In this document: one piece after another, positions 20,004 to 29,814 of the stretch
How positions within the stretch are numbered: position 1 is the first letter of the stretch
Layout of the letters: the number at the start of each line of letters is the position of its first letter
Assembly: GCA_016932415.1 (NCBI GenBank)
Contig: JAFGCX010000020.1
Location: 269,288 to 333,287 of the forward strand
Reading direction: 5' to 3'
Length of the DNA: 64,000 nucleotides
Source of the DNA: Candidatus Krumholzibacteriota bacterium
Lineage (GTDB): Bacteria > Krumholzibacteriota > Krumholzibacteriia > Krumholzibacteriales > Krumholzibacteriaceae
Program-made: the position numbers and the translations under genes
The notes under the pieces: model-generated
The model's input: the letters and a program-made list of their open reading frames with translations, nothing else
Told to the model about the DNA's origin: nothing
Database searches by the model: none

Positions 20004-21983
20004 ATGATGAAAAAAATAACAACATCGCGCGCGGCAATATCTCCGGTCATCCTGGCTCTTGCCACTTTTCTTTCTTGCGGCATCGAAACTCCGCAGGCCC
20101 CCTCATGGGATATAGATATCAATATTCCCGTCGTATCGCACAGATACGATATGCTCGAGATAATTGACAGGATGGCCGAGGATATCATCTCGTACGATTC
20201 GACTGGCCTTATCTCCCTCAATGTCGAGGAAGAACTCGACACGGTGATCATAGACGCGGGACTGTCGGTCGCTGGCCTTACCACGACATTTTCCGAGACT
20301 CTCGGTATCATCGACGTAGCAACTCCTGAGCCACTGACCGAAACGGTCCCTCTGGGCGATCATATATTCACCGGCGGGGATGTCCCCCCCGATACGATCG
20401 AGGTAGAAAAGGTCTTCACTGAGATCCCGGAGATAGAATCAGCGACGATATCGACCGGGGAGATGGTTGTCACCGTGACCAACGAATTCGGGATCCCCCT
20501 GGCTTCGGTTATTCTCTCGATAATCGATATTGACCGTTCGGAGATGATCGGGACTGTCGATTTCTCCGGCGGCCTTGATCCTGGAGAATCGGGAGTGCTC
20601 GCCATCGATCTGTCGGGAAAGACGATCTCAAACGCCTTATCATTCAGCGCAGTCGCCACGACTCCGGGGGGGTATATCGAAAACATCGACGGAAAGTACA
20701 TGACTGTGGAAGCTGCTTTTCCAGACGGACTCGCAGTTTCCGAAGCCAGGGCGGTGATCGAGCCACAGACCCGCCACTACGAGCGGACGATATCTCTTTC
20801 AGATTCAGGCGACAATACTATAACGGCGGCGACTGTCAAGAGCGGAAGCCTCGAGATCACTCTTACAAATGAGACCTGTCTCGGCGCGGTTATGGAAATC
20901 GAGATCCCCGGGATAATCGAAGGTGGAATCGCCGAGCTCCTTTCAATAGACCTGCCGCCGGGAGGAACAGGGAGAATCACCAGCGATCTTGCCGGCAAGA
21001 CAGTCACGCCAGTGCCTGGGACGACCGAACCATCCATATTCATATCAGTCACGGCAGAGCTTTCCGGAAGCGGCGCTGAAGCAGTAGACGTAAGTTCCAG
21101 CGACAGGTTCGACGTTGACATAGAAGTATCCGAACTTTTCTTCTCCGATATGTCAGGCACGATCGAACCGGTCCGATTCGAGATCGATCCTTTCATTGCC
21201 GACATCGACGTGCCGGATGGATTCGAGACCTTCGACCTCACCGCCGCCACGCTTACTCTCGAGATCCTTTCCGCCGCCGGCCTCCCGGTGGAAATAGATC
21301 TGGCGCTGGCCACAGAGAGAGGCGATTCGATGCGAATAACCGGATCGGTCTCTCCTGGAAGCTTCGATGATCCAGTACTGACAATTATCGAGACGAGCGA
21401 TCTCGACAGGCTTCTATGTCCGATACCATCGTCTATCTCGGTATCCGGGTCGGTGACGGCGGGAGACGGTATCACGCGTGAAACAGTCACGGAAAACGCT
21501 TATATCTGTGGAAAGGTCATCATCAGCTCACCGATGGAAGTAGTCATCGGCGAAACAGAGTTTGAGGCCGATATCAACGAAGCGGAGCTTGACGCTGAGG
21601 AGTTCAGCGACAACATCGATCGGATGAACAGGGCGACTCTCTACAGCCGGATAATAAACCACATGCCGATAGAATTATCTATGACACTCTATGTAGGGAC
21701 CGATTCGCTTTCACTCTACAGCGCTCCTCATCTGCTCCTCGGTCCATTCTTCGTACGCGCCGGCACGGTCGTTCCGGACGGACTCGTATCGATCGCGGCG
21801 GAATCGAACGTCACGATGGAACTCTCGCATGATGATCTCGAAATATTCAAGAACGAAAGGCTTTACTTCGGACAGATAATATCTTTCCCCGGGACGGAAG
21901 GAGTTCCTGTCCGGATGATATCGACTGATTTTATTGATATCGAATCGTATATAACAGTGAACGTCAGGGTGGGAGATATCTAG
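20004..21983 (+). CDS. Large beta-rich lipoprotein, function unknown
   Basis: This 659-aa protein has a lipobox ATFLSCGIE (lipid Cys25). The body is very acidic and made of repeated beta-sandwich units, with recurring phrases such as LDPGESGVLAIDLSGKTIS and LPPGGTGRITSDLAGKTVT, which look like internal duplication. No enzymatic motif was recognised. It is followed after 58 bases by an outer-membrane barrel gene on the same strand; the pair probably works together at the outer membrane. The ribosome site before the ATG at 20004 is weak (AAGAACAGCC). Confidence 0.78.
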   Translation: MMKKITTSRAAISPVILALATFLSCGIETPQAPSWDIDINIPVVSHRYDMLEIIDRMAEDIISYDSTGLISLNVEEELDTVIIDAGLSVAGLTTTFSETLGIIDVATPEPLTETVPLGDHIFTGGDVPPDTIEVEKVFTEIPEIESATISTGEMVVTVTNEFGIPLASVILSIIDIDRSEMIGTVDFSGGLDPGESGVLAIDLSGKTISNALSFSAVATTPGGYIENIDGKYMTVEAAFPDGLAVSEARAVIEPQTRHYERTISLSDSGDNTITAATVKSGSLEITLTNETCLGAVMEIEIPGIIEGGIAELLSIDLPPGGTGRITSDLAGKTVTPVPGTTEPSIFISVTAELSGSGAEAVDVSSSDRFDVDIEVSELFFSDMSGTIEPVRFEIDPFIADIDVPDGFETFDLTAATLTLEILSAAGLPVEIDLALATERGDSMRITGSVSPGSFDDPVLTIIETSDLDRLLCPIPSSISVSGSVTAGDGITRETVTENAYICGKVIISSPMEVVIGETEFEADINEAELDAEEFSDNIDRMNRATLYSRIINHMPIELSMTLYVGTDSLSLYSAPHLLLGPFFVRAGTVVPDGLVSIAAESNVTMELSHDDLEIFKNERLYFGQIISFPGTEGVPVRMISTDFIDIESYITVNVRVGDI

Positions 21984-22041
21984 AAAGCATCGACGCGCGG
22001 TGACCGTGCGTCGACAGCAAAAAGCGGCGTGAAAGGGCAGC

Positions 22042-23379
22042 ATGAATCGGCATTTGGGAATAAACCCGATCGTATTATCGATCGCTCTGGTCATCAGCCT
22101 GTTTCCCGCCGGGGCGGCGAAGTCAGCGGTATCATCGGACGCTGCGAGCAGGGCTATGGCGGAAAGCTATACGGCTGTTGCCGGAGGATATTCTGCCATC
22201 CGTTTCAACCCGGCCAATCTCGGTTTCCCTGACGACTCGTTCCTGCAGCTGCAGATCTTTGACGCATCATCGATCCTCAGCAACAACTCCTTCTCTCTCT
22301 CCGACTATAACAGGTATAACGGAGAGTACCTTTCCGAAAGAGACAGGTACGACATACTCTCGCTTATCCCCCGCGATGGACTTCAATTCAGGGGGAACGC
22401 GTCCCTTTCCACACTATCGCTCTCAGCCGGCCCGTTCGTCTTTTCAACGGTCGCTCACGCGGCAGGCGGCGGAAGCGTCTCAAAGGATCTTGTCGACCTG
22501 GCCTTCTTCGGGAACGCCATTGGAAAGACAGTATCGATCGACGACGCCGATGCCGAGGCTCTGGCGCATGTAGATCTGAACTTCGCTTACGGGATGAAGG
22601 TCGCTCAATTCAGCGACTGGCTTATCACCGCTGGAGCGAATTTGAAATATATCCACGGGATAGCCTGGTACGATATAAGCAAGGCTGAAGGATCGGCTCT
22701 GACCGGTACCGACGGTATCGACGCCGATGGATCGGTATTCATAAGGAGCGCCGCCGGAGGAAAGGGCGCGGGGCTGGATCTCGGTATCGCTTCGAAGTAC
22801 CGTGATGACTGGATTTTCTCGGCGGGATTTCTTAATCTCCTCTCTTTCATCGACTGGAACAGGGAAACGAGCGTCACCGAATACCGCTTCGATGTCACTT
22901 CCCTTTCGCTCGATAATTCAGATGAGGATTCGACCGTAGTCTCCGAAGAGATCGAGAGAGAGATAGGCTCATTCAGATCGGCTCTCGCTCCACAGATCAA
23001 CCTCGGCGCGGCGCATGAGAAGGGAGATTTTCTTTTCGCCGCCGACGCGCAATTCACCCTCGCCGAAGTTGCGGGCTTCTCGACGACTCCGCGCCTGTCG
23101 ATCGGCACCGAATTCCGGCATTTTTCATTTCTGCCGCTGAGAGCCGGATTCTCGCTCGGCGGAACAGACCGCAGGTCTTTCGCCATCGGCGCCGGGTTCA
23201 GGATAGGGCCGTTCTACTTTGACCTCGCGTGGGCATCTTCCGGTTCCGTCCTTCCGACTATCCATAACGGATTTTCCCTGGCTCTCTCCTCCGGCCTCGA
23301 TTTTCGCGTGAAGGAAGATATGCCGGCAAGAACACTCCCCGATCTGGAAAGGATCGAAAAAGGACCTGACATCTTCTGA
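22042..23379 (+). CDS. Outer-membrane beta-barrel protein, PorV/PorQ or DUF5723-like
   Basis: This 445-aa protein has a signal peptide (about 1-28). The mature start has the PorV/FadL-like pattern SRAMAESYTAVAGGYSAIRFNPANLGFPDD, in which a new barrel protein begins with an alternating strand and an NPA turn. The rest is a run of amphipathic strands ending in aromatic residues (FSLGGTDRRSFAIGAGFRIG, FYFDLAWASSG). Proteins of this type are outer-membrane components, some linked to type IX secretion; the exact family is not certain. AAAGGGCAGC precedes the ATG. Confidence 0.75.
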   Translation: MNRHLGINPIVLSIALVISLFPAGAAKSAVSSDAASRAMAESYTAVAGGYSAIRFNPANLGFPDDSFLQLQIFDASSILSNNSFSLSDYNRYNGEYLSERDRYDILSLIPRDGLQFRGNASLSTLSLSAGPFVFSTVAHAAGGGSVSKDLVDLAFFGNAIGKTVSIDDADAEALAHVDLNFAYGMKVAQFSDWLITAGANLKYIHGIAWYDISKAEGSALTGTDGIDADGSVFIRSAAGGKGAGLDLGIASKYRDDWIFSAGFLNLLSFIDWNRETSVTEYRFDVTSLSLDNSDEDSTVVSEEIEREIGSFRSALAPQINLGAAHEKGDFLFAADAQFTLAEVAGFSTTPRLSIGTEFRHFSFLPLRAGFSLGGTDRRSFAIGAGFRIGPFYFDLAWASSGSVLPTIHNGFSLALSSGLDFRVKEDMPARTLPDLERIEKGPDIF

Positions 23380-23406
23380 AATGGCGATACTAAACTGTTC
23401 CGACTG

Positions 23407-23436
23407 TTGACACAAAAATGCTTTTCAATGTATTTT
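23407..23436 (+). promoter_or_regulatory. Candidate promoter for 23546
   Basis: TTGACA at 23407-23412 and TATTTT at 23431-23436 with an 18-base spacer, about 110 bases ahead of the next gene. The -10 box matches four of six bases. Confidence 0.4.
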
Positions 23437-23545
23437 TCGTGTAAAGAGGAAAACCGGCATTTAAAATGACGGTAACAGATTCACGGCACCCTGCTTTCAT
23501 AGTAGAAGATGGCGAGGTTATTTTTTGTCTATCAGGTAATTATCA

Positions 23546-24145
23546 ATGGGACAACGAATCGATCATAAACGTCCATTGAACTTTTTTCGCATCCTATGGC
23601 ATTTTTGTGTCGGGATAATAGTATTTATCCTGGTCTACTTCTCAAAGAATGGATTCAGGCCGGATATCTGGTTTCTCTCACTATCGTCGGCTGTGATTTT
23701 CCTTATCGAGATATTGAGATTCAAGACCGAAAAGGGAAAGAGGTTTTTCTGGAAGTATTTCGGGTTTTTGGCCTCGGACAAGGAAGCAAATGGGGTTAAC
23801 ACTTCTTTATATTACACTATTTCATTACTGATCTGTTCACTTATTTATCTAAGGGAGGCCGTGCTCGGGGCAATTGTATGCCTCGCGCTGGGCGATCCGG
23901 TCGCCATCATCATCGGAACAAAATTCGGCAGGATAAGGATAAAGAAAAAATCGGTCGAAGGCGCCCTCGCGAATTTTGTAATCTGCCTGATCGTACTTAC
24001 AATCGTACTCCCCTCAGTAAAGATGGCGTTCGCGGGAGCACTTGCAGGCGCGTTTATTGAGATCATGCCTTTGCCGGCAGATGACAACATCACAATACCA
24101 TTATTTTCCGGAGGCGCGATCTCGATCGCGGCGGCTTTTTTTTAG
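23546..24145 (+). CDS. DGK1/VTE5/SEC59-type CTP-dependent lipid or polyprenol kinase
   Basis: This is a 199-aa polytopic protein with about six membrane spans. The conserved parts are LREAVLGAIVCLALGDPVAIIIG and FGRIRIKKKSVEGALANFV, which match the GDP..A..G and K(S)xEG motifs of the dolichol/phytol/diacylglycerol kinase family often labelled phosphatidate cytidylyltransferase-like. Family members phosphorylate isoprenoid alcohols or diacylglycerol using CTP. The substrate cannot be read from sequence. It is not clearly in an operon. Confidence 0.75.
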   Translation: MGQRIDHKRPLNFFRILWHFCVGIIVFILVYFSKNGFRPDIWFLSLSSAVIFLIEILRFKTEKGKRFFWKYFGFLASDKEANGVNTSLYYTISLLICSLIYLREAVLGAIVCLALGDPVAIIIGTKFGRIRIKKKSVEGALANFVICLIVLTIVLPSVKMAFAGALAGAFIEIMPLPADDNITIPLFSGGAISIAAAFF

Positions 24146-24255
24146 AACAAGGTGCCACTTTCAGTCTATTCCCTCCGATTTCCAGCATTTTCGTCTTCCC
24201 CACCGAATTACCAGTTGGCCATTCGACCTTCAATGGTGTTACAATGAGTATCACT

Positions 24256-24276
24256 GAGGATCGCTGAAAGATCCTC
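24256..24276 (+). promoter_or_regulatory. Small hairpin before the DUF4230 gene
   Basis: GAGGATC (24256-24262) pairs with GATCCTC (24270-24276), 20 bases before the ATG and just ahead of the AAAAAAGGAAAG ribosome site. It could modulate initiation; no T-run follows. Confidence 0.35.
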
Positions 24277-24296
24277 GCAAAAAAGGAAAGATAACT

Positions 24297-24998
24297 ATGA
24301 CGACTGTACTGGTATCGGGTGTTTTCGGTTTTTCCCTCGCCGTTGCGATCTGGATCGCCTTCCGGATCCTGAAAAAAAGACTGGGGCACTCAGGCCCATC
24401 GGTCAAGGTTTTTGCCTCTATCGACCATCTTCGCTCCGTCGGTGAGCTTGTCGTCTTCAAGATCATCACAAAGGAGATCGTCACTACGGCGGAACACTGG
24501 TTCGGTGAAGCAGGCAAGAAATATTTCCAGTGGCTGATCTCCGCCAAGAAAATGGCGATGGTCTTCGAGTTCGAGATCGATTTCAGATACGACCTGCGAG
24601 ACCCTGAATTTGTAATCGAGGAAAAGAAGACCGGACATTATCTACTCAAGATGCCTAAATGCCTCTACGAAGTACATATCAGGGACATCAGTTTCTACGA
24701 CGAGCAGAGCGCCAAACTCCTTCCATGGCTTCTCCCAGGCCTGCTGACTAAAGCTTTCGGTACGGGTTCCACGGAGGAAGACAAAAACCGCCTCAAAGAA
24801 GAAGCAAAACTGCAGGCCGCGCAGATGGCCGGACTCCTCGTCCAGAAGATGAGGTCCGAGGTCCAGAACTCGACCCGAAAGACCCTTGAAGCTCTCGCGA
24901 GGAATTTCGGCGCGGAAGAAGTGACCTTCGATTTCACGCACGCCGACCTGATCCGTTCCAAAGTGGAAGCGGCCCTGCTTAACTCGGGCGAGGGGTAG
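24297..24998 (+). CDS. DUF4230-like membrane-anchored protein
   Basis: This 233-aa protein has one N-terminal membrane span (about 3-24) followed by a soluble alpha/beta domain. The pattern RSVGELVVFKIITKEIVTTAEHW followed by MVFEFEIDFRYDLRD and LPKCLYEVHIRDISFYDE-like text resembles DUF4230 proteins, which have no known function. A charged helical stretch (about 165-215) may be a coiled coil. The gene is the last plus-strand gene before the AT-rich glycan island. GGAAAGATAACT precedes the ATG. Confidence 0.65.
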   Translation: MTTVLVSGVFGFSLAVAIWIAFRILKKRLGHSGPSVKVFASIDHLRSVGELVVFKIITKEIVTTAEHWFGEAGKKYFQWLISAKKMAMVFEFEIDFRYDLRDPEFVIEEKKTGHYLLKMPKCLYEVHIRDISFYDEQSAKLLPWLLPGLLTKAFGTGSTEEDKNRLKEEAKLQAAQMAGLLVQKMRSEVQNSTRKTLEALARNFGAEEVTFDFTHADLIRSKVEAALLNSGEG

Positions 24999-25258
24999 AA
25001 CGCTCCCTCTCTGCTCCCCGGCGAACTGAAGCATTTCCCACTTGCGCATCGGCGATACCGGTCGCGGATACCAGCGACGACGTACACGCTCTGACGTGAC
25101 AGGCATCTGAAGGTGTCACATTGCCAATCTATATAAGAAATAATATTACAAGTGGACAAAATACTGCTTTCATGATGGCCTCCTTATCCAGTCGGATAAG
25201 TCACAGAAAAATAAAAAAACACGCGCAATAAGAATATGCGCAATTAATTCCATATCAG
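24999..25258. other. Intergenic boundary of the AT-rich island
   Basis: No gene is seen. Base composition shifts here from GC-rich core-like sequence to the AT-rich island. The only structured element is the minus-strand terminator at 25207-25241. Confidence 0.5.
25207..25241 (-). terminator. Terminator of the minus-strand glycan unit
   Basis: On the minus strand GCGCA (25241-25237) pairs with TGCGC (25227-25223), followed by GTGTTTTTTTATTTTT. It lies about 200 bases past the stop of the pyruvyl transferase gene, so the region 25242-25442 should be transcribed. Confidence 0.65.
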
Positions 25259-25442
25259 TTATTTCCAGCGCGCGTAAAATATACTAGTCTCCAATAATGT
25301 GATCGGATCGCGTTTTAACAGCCATCTTTCCTCACCAATATGGCGCATTTTACAATATCTGTCGTTATAAACCAATATTGGAAATGTTTTTTTGAACCAT
25401 GTGTATCGATTTGAATTGCACATTTGAGTTAACACGCTAAAA

Positions 25443-26582
25443 TCAATATATCTCAGCAAATAGTTTAGCAATAATTTCGGTGAATTGTTCCCTGGCACAA
25501 CTGGCATATCTATTGGCATTGCGCTGTTGGGGAGAATGAAGTAATTCGAATGCTCTGGCCGGTGAAAGTCGCGGAACGCGTGGACCCCCAATAACAAGTG
25601 ACTGAGCGCCTGCTGTTGCGCACATATCCAAGACCTTGCTCCGAATACTAATTATGGGATCGTAATACATGTCCAGACTGACGAACGGAACTTCATTTGA
25701 AATCGCTGCTACGAGTGGATGGAATAGTGAACCGATATACCCTGCGGCATTTTGTATCCACGCATACCAGCCAAGTGGCGATATCGGCAGATGGATCCTG
25801 TAATCGACGCACAAATTTGTTTCAAATGTCGGCCAAGGCAGGCTGAACACCTTGAGACCATGACTATGTGCTATGCTTTTAAAATCCAGAACCCAATCAT
25901 TTGTCAAAAAACCTTTATTGGGCATCAAAAGAAGATATTGTTTTTTATTATTCGCTGGCTCATTCATATATTCATCCGGGATCGTGAAACAATCGTTTAA
26001 CATGAACAGGGGATCCGGACATCGTGCTGGCCGGATTTTCCCTATAGTGACCGATGAAACCATCAACTGACTCCAACGATCACGGACACTGACAAAATTC
26101 ATTTCAACGAGGGCCGCCCGAATACCTTTAAGAGTGTTGACTGGTAATCTATAGTAGTTTGCGCCGTGAGCAGAAGCTGCAAGACTTGCTTTCGCGCAGG
26201 AAAGACCGTTACTCTTTTTTACCCATGTAAGCCAGAATGGATTGGGGAAATGCCCCTCCGGCTCGCCTGAAGGCAGAAGCCGGAATACTGCGTCACTCCC
26301 GGTGATTATCAGGTCGGGATCCAGTTTCTGGCAACATTCGATCAATTCTTCCGATGAATGGCAGCGAACTGACAAAGGAATAAATTTCCTGCAGAATTCT
26401 TCGTGCTGGTTCAGGAACTCGGGATTGACTGTAGCAAGATACCTGGCCTGGATTTTCAGGCACCTGTAGTCAAGGATGATCACGTCATGACCAAGCTTGT
26501 GAAGATAACTATACGTGGATAACACTTGCAGTTGAGCCCCAAAGTTACATACGGCGTGATGTGTAATAATAGCAATTTTCAT
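25443..26582 (-). CDS. Polysaccharide pyruvyl transferase family protein
   Basis: This is a 379-aa protein. The start IAIITHHAVCNFGAQLQVLS and the segment LIITGSDAVFRLL are typical of the family that transfers pyruvate from phosphoenolpyruvate to sugars of surface polymers (CsaB-like fold, GT-B-like halves). The later segment SVRDRWSQLM and a C-terminal GSLFHPLVAAISNEVPFVSL match the family's second half. It lies five bases after the flippase gene in the unit 29646 to 25443. An FrhB-like protein in the same unit is a common companion of this family in glycan loci. Confidence 0.88.
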   Translation of the reverse strand: MKIAIITHHAVCNFGAQLQVLSTYSYLHKLGHDVIILDYRCLKIQARYLATVNPEFLNQHEEFCRKFIPLSVRCHSSEELIECCQKLDPDLIITGSDAVFRLLPSGEPEGHFPNPFWLTWVKKSNGLSCAKASLAASAHGANYYRLPVNTLKGIRAALVEMNFVSVRDRWSQLMVSSVTIGKIRPARCPDPLFMLNDCFTIPDEYMNEPANNKKQYLLLMPNKGFLTNDWVLDFKSIAHSHGLKVFSLPWPTFETNLCVDYRIHLPISPLGWYAWIQNAAGYIGSLFHPLVAAISNEVPFVSLDMYYDPIISIRSKVLDMCATAGAQSLVIGGPRVPRLSPARAFELLHSPQQRNANRYASCAREQFTEIIAKLFAEIY

Positions 26583-26587
26583 GATTT

Positions 26588-28165
26588 CTATCTGTCGAAC
26601 ATCGTTGCCTCATCGCTGTCCGAATGAACAATCAATCGATTGGATAATCTGAATACTGCCCTTATCCTATCCCGATCTATCTGTTCCAATCCCACCTTCC
26701 AGGATAATATCGCCCACGCAAGCGATACCACGACGATATGAACAACCAGCATAAAAAGTGATATGTTATTTTCCAGCATGCGTAACGCGATCGCGATACA
26801 ACCGGTAATAATTAATACAATTACAGGTTGAAGATAAGCACCCTTCAGAAATAATTGTACTTTAATGCCGCATATTCTGGAACTGTAGTAGATAATGAGT
26901 GGCCGGCGCATAACTGAAAGGACAACCGTCGGAACCACTACACCGAGAATACCAAACCGGGTGAAACCCACCAGGATCACGGAAGCAATAAAATTTACCG
27001 CGGCAAAGATGCCATCTATTTGAACAAGTCCTTTTATGCGATTCATCCCGAGAAGCACGCCCCATATCGCTCCGCCCGAGTAATTCGCGAGATCTATTAT
27101 TGCCATGCAGCTTAACACCGACGCGGTGATAACGTATTTTTCTTTCAGACTCTGTTCCAGCCAGATTCCGATTAAAGGTTTGGCAAAAACACCAAGTATT
27201 ACCGTCACAATGATCTGCAGTAGGAAGGTAACGCGCGTTCCCCGTACAAGAATTGAAAGAAGTTGTTCTTTTTCCCCGGTTACGTGGCGCATCGTCGCGA
27301 TGGGAGTCAATTGCGTCGAGATCGTGGTTACAAAGGGACGAAAGGCTCCGGTCAACACAATGGCAGGATTGTATAAAGCAATGGCCCCCGGTCCCATAAA
27401 TATACTCAATATTATCGGATCGGCCTTTACGCTGAATATGTTGATCAACTGCAGGGTAAAAAGGCTTTTTCCTAGGCTTAGCAGCTTTGACATGGCTCTG
27501 CGGTTGAAGAGCAGCATGTTAAGACGCAACGTGTGCTGAATACGGTATGCCAGTCTACGCATAACCAGCAAGGTTGCCAGTTGAGCCAACAACATCGCGA
27601 CGGACCATCCTATAAATCCCGTATCCGTCAATTTAAGCGCAGCGACAATTCCTGCGGCGCGAAAAACAGACGCGCCTGACACCACATAGTTGACTATGTC
27701 AAACCTGTTGTGGCTGGTTATGGCAGCAACATATACCGGAAGCAGGCATGACAGGATTATCGAACCGCAAGCGTAATAGCGTATGAGAAAGATCGCCTGA
27801 TCCATATAATTTTGTGAAACATTGAACACCCGGGCGATCAATGGAGCAAATATTATGCATCCCGATCCCAGCACCACGCCTATAAATAACCATATCACTT
27901 TTGCCGTGGCTGCCAGTTCATTAAAACTCTGAGTATCATGAGAGGCGATTTTTTCAGCCAGATGACGCTCCAGAGCACCGCGCAACCCCATGTCCAGGAT
28001 CATGGTCAATCCAACGATAACACCGGCCAGCGTTAACAGTCCATAACCATCCTGCCCGAAATCATTCAACAGTAAGGCCATTAAAAACACACCAATCGCG
28101 CCCTGAATAATCGTCGCGACCCAGGTTGTGCCGGCATTAATCGTGATCCGTGTTGAATCCTTCAA
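26588..28165 (-). CDS. Wzx-like oligosaccharide flippase (MOP superfamily)
   Basis: This is a 525-aa polytopic protein with about 14 hydrophobic segments and the RhaA/Wzx style start TWVATIIQGAIGVFLMALLL, then GYGLLTLAGVIVGL. MOP-superfamily flippases move lipid-linked glycan units across the inner membrane. It sits between the FrhB-like gene (26 bases upstream) and the pyruvyl transferase gene (5 bases downstream). It is the only export candidate seen in the island. Confidence 0.87.
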   Translation of the reverse strand: MKDSTRITINAGTTWVATIIQGAIGVFLMALLLNDFGQDGYGLLTLAGVIVGLTMILDMGLRGALERHLAEKIASHDTQSFNELAATAKVIWLFIGVVLGSGCIIFAPLIARVFNVSQNYMDQAIFLIRYYACGSIILSCLLPVYVAAITSHNRFDIVNYVVSGASVFRAAGIVAALKLTDTGFIGWSVAMLLAQLATLLVMRRLAYRIQHTLRLNMLLFNRRAMSKLLSLGKSLFTLQLINIFSVKADPIILSIFMGPGAIALYNPAIVLTGAFRPFVTTISTQLTPIATMRHVTGEKEQLLSILVRGTRVTFLLQIIVTVILGVFAKPLIGIWLEQSLKEKYVITASVLSCMAIIDLANYSGGAIWGVLLGMNRIKGLVQIDGIFAAVNFIASVILVGFTRFGILGVVVPTVVLSVMRRPLIIYYSSRICGIKVQLFLKGAYLQPVIVLIITGCIAIALRMLENNISLFMLVVHIVVVSLAWAILSWKVGLEQIDRDRIRAVFRLSNRLIVHSDSDEATMFDR

Positions 28166-28191
28166 GAATCCTCGCCTTTACAAAAACGAAA

Positions 28192-29646
28192 TCAGACAGA
28201 TTTTTCACGTCCCCTTGTCCTAAAAAAGATCCTTAATAATTTCGACATTATCAACAAGCATCGATCCATGAACTGGACTCCGATCATGCGATAGTAAAAT
28301 ACCTTGAGGCCCGGTTGTGATTGTATCTGCTCAACCATTGCCTGTTTGCTTCTGTTCATTATATATATTGAGAAAAGAATATTGAACTTTTTAACAATCG
28401 TTATTCGTCGGGAAGGGATTACACGTTTGATCGGTATCTCCCAGCCCTTGTTATCCGCGAAAGTCAACCTCGCTGCCAGTTCCTTTCCCTTGTTGGACAA
28501 CCCTCCAGATTGGCTGCTTATCACCTTGCTCACCGGGATATTATCCAGATTCACCTCGCCGTTTTCGATACCGTTACGCAATATTTCATTGATTGCATCG
28601 TTACGGACTAACACGATGTTGGTTCCGGCCTCTTCGCAGGTATATTCAGGTAACCAGGCATCCATGAATACTACATCAGCTACTTCAGCGAATAGATCAT
28701 CACAATAATTGCAGGCATTGATCTTGAAATATCCCATATCCCAGGCATAGTGATAATCACGAAAATGGTGTAATAATATCTTCCCTTTTCTGCTGGAACG
28801 TGATTTACATGAAAATGTAAAATGGAACATGCCATCCGGCTTTATTATCTTCTCCCGGAACGAAACGTCACATGCCTGGTTTTCATCAATTCCCGATGCC
28901 CTGACCAGGTAGTCCGTAAACAGGCGGCTTTTAAGCTGTCCACAGGTTAATCCGGCAAGGAATACCACGCGTTCGGACAATTCCGGAACTTTAAGCATCG
29001 TCAGCCGGAGAGATTTCAGCACACACGGAAGAGCGATAATCGCATAGCGAACCTGATCCTCATCATATAATATATTTCGAAGCAACTCAGAAAATTCAAC
29101 CTGTTGATAACACGAGGTTGACGCATTCCACAAATCCTCCGGATCTTCAATCACGCGGAATCGAAATCTTCTCGTGGGATCGTCATCCTGAACAACGCAT
29201 ACCACCCGGTCCACCCGTCTCGTTTTAAGTAATCCGGATAGTACCCAACTCGCGATCCCGCCTGAAGAGCGAGACCATCTCCTTGATTCAGATGTCACAG
29301 CTCCAACATAGCATTTAAGATAATAACCCGTTTCTTCAGTATGATTTATATCAGGTATTTTTTTAAATTCCCGCGCGGATATCGTATCCTCATTTTCCTT
29401 ATTATTATAAAAAGGGCAAACATCGAGACATAGCCCGCACTCGACACAATCCCCGAGGCAAACCGGAACGTATTCCTTCAATGAATTGAACCGCATTTCC
29501 AGGCATTCATTCGGGCAAAGACCCGCGCATGTCCCACAGCCAACACACAGGTTTCTCTCAACGACCAGATTATTTACATTGTTATACTTAGTGAGCTTAT
29601 GGGAGCTTGACAAACAAAATGCCTTTTCATCCCGTTGCTTTTTCAT
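28192..29646 (-). CDS. FrhB-like Fe-S flavoprotein (coenzyme F420 hydrogenase/dehydrogenase beta family)
   Basis: This is a 484-aa protein. Two 4Fe-4S clusters are visible: CVGCGTCAGLCPNEC (about 35-49) and CVECGLCLDVCPF (about 67-79). The C-terminal body has the FrhB pattern SGGIASWVLSGLL and VVFLAGLTCGQLKSRLF. Relatives bind flavin and move electrons; in polysaccharide loci they are usually of unknown substrate. It is the first gene after a strong minus-strand promoter and precedes the flippase. A role as a redox partner for the radical SAM enzymes of the locus is an inference. Confidence 0.88.
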   Translation of the reverse strand: MKKQRDEKAFCLSSSHKLTKYNNVNNLVVERNLCVGCGTCAGLCPNECLEMRFNSLKEYVPVCLGDCVECGLCLDVCPFYNNKENEDTISAREFKKIPDINHTEETGYYLKCYVGAVTSESRRWSRSSGGIASWVLSGLLKTRRVDRVVCVVQDDDPTRRFRFRVIEDPEDLWNASTSCYQQVEFSELLRNILYDEDQVRYAIIALPCVLKSLRLTMLKVPELSERVVFLAGLTCGQLKSRLFTDYLVRASGIDENQACDVSFREKIIKPDGMFHFTFSCKSRSSRKGKILLHHFRDYHYAWDMGYFKINACNYCDDLFAEVADVVFMDAWLPEYTCEEAGTNIVLVRNDAINEILRNGIENGEVNLDNIPVSKVISSQSGGLSNKGKELAARLTFADNKGWEIPIKRVIPSRRITIVKKFNILFSIYIMNRSKQAMVEQIQSQPGLKVFYYRMIGVQFMDRCLLIMSKLLRIFFRTRGREKSV

Positions 29647-29722
29647 TCTTCACGTGCGGCAAAAAGGGGAATTGATTCCATAGACCGGTTGATTCTACAT
29701 TAAATTTTTATTTCCATAACCT

Positions 29723-29751
29723 ATTGTAACTCTCTAAAATAGCAAGGTCAA
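29723..29751 (-). promoter_or_regulatory. Strong sigma-70-type promoter for 29646 unit
   Basis: Read on the minus strand, TTGACC (29751-29746), 17 bases, then TACAAT (29728-29723). Each box matches five of six consensus bases. It points to the FrhB-like gene about 75 bases away. Confidence 0.75.
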
Positions 29752-29814
29752 ATGGTTTATTCTGCCCGGAAATGAAGTGACTACCCACAGCCATGAATAA
29801 CGCGGGAGAGGAAA

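Noticed and set aside
20777..21490. 237-codon minus-strand frame
   Set aside because: It is a shadow of the acidic 20004-21983 lipoprotein gene with no protein-like features.
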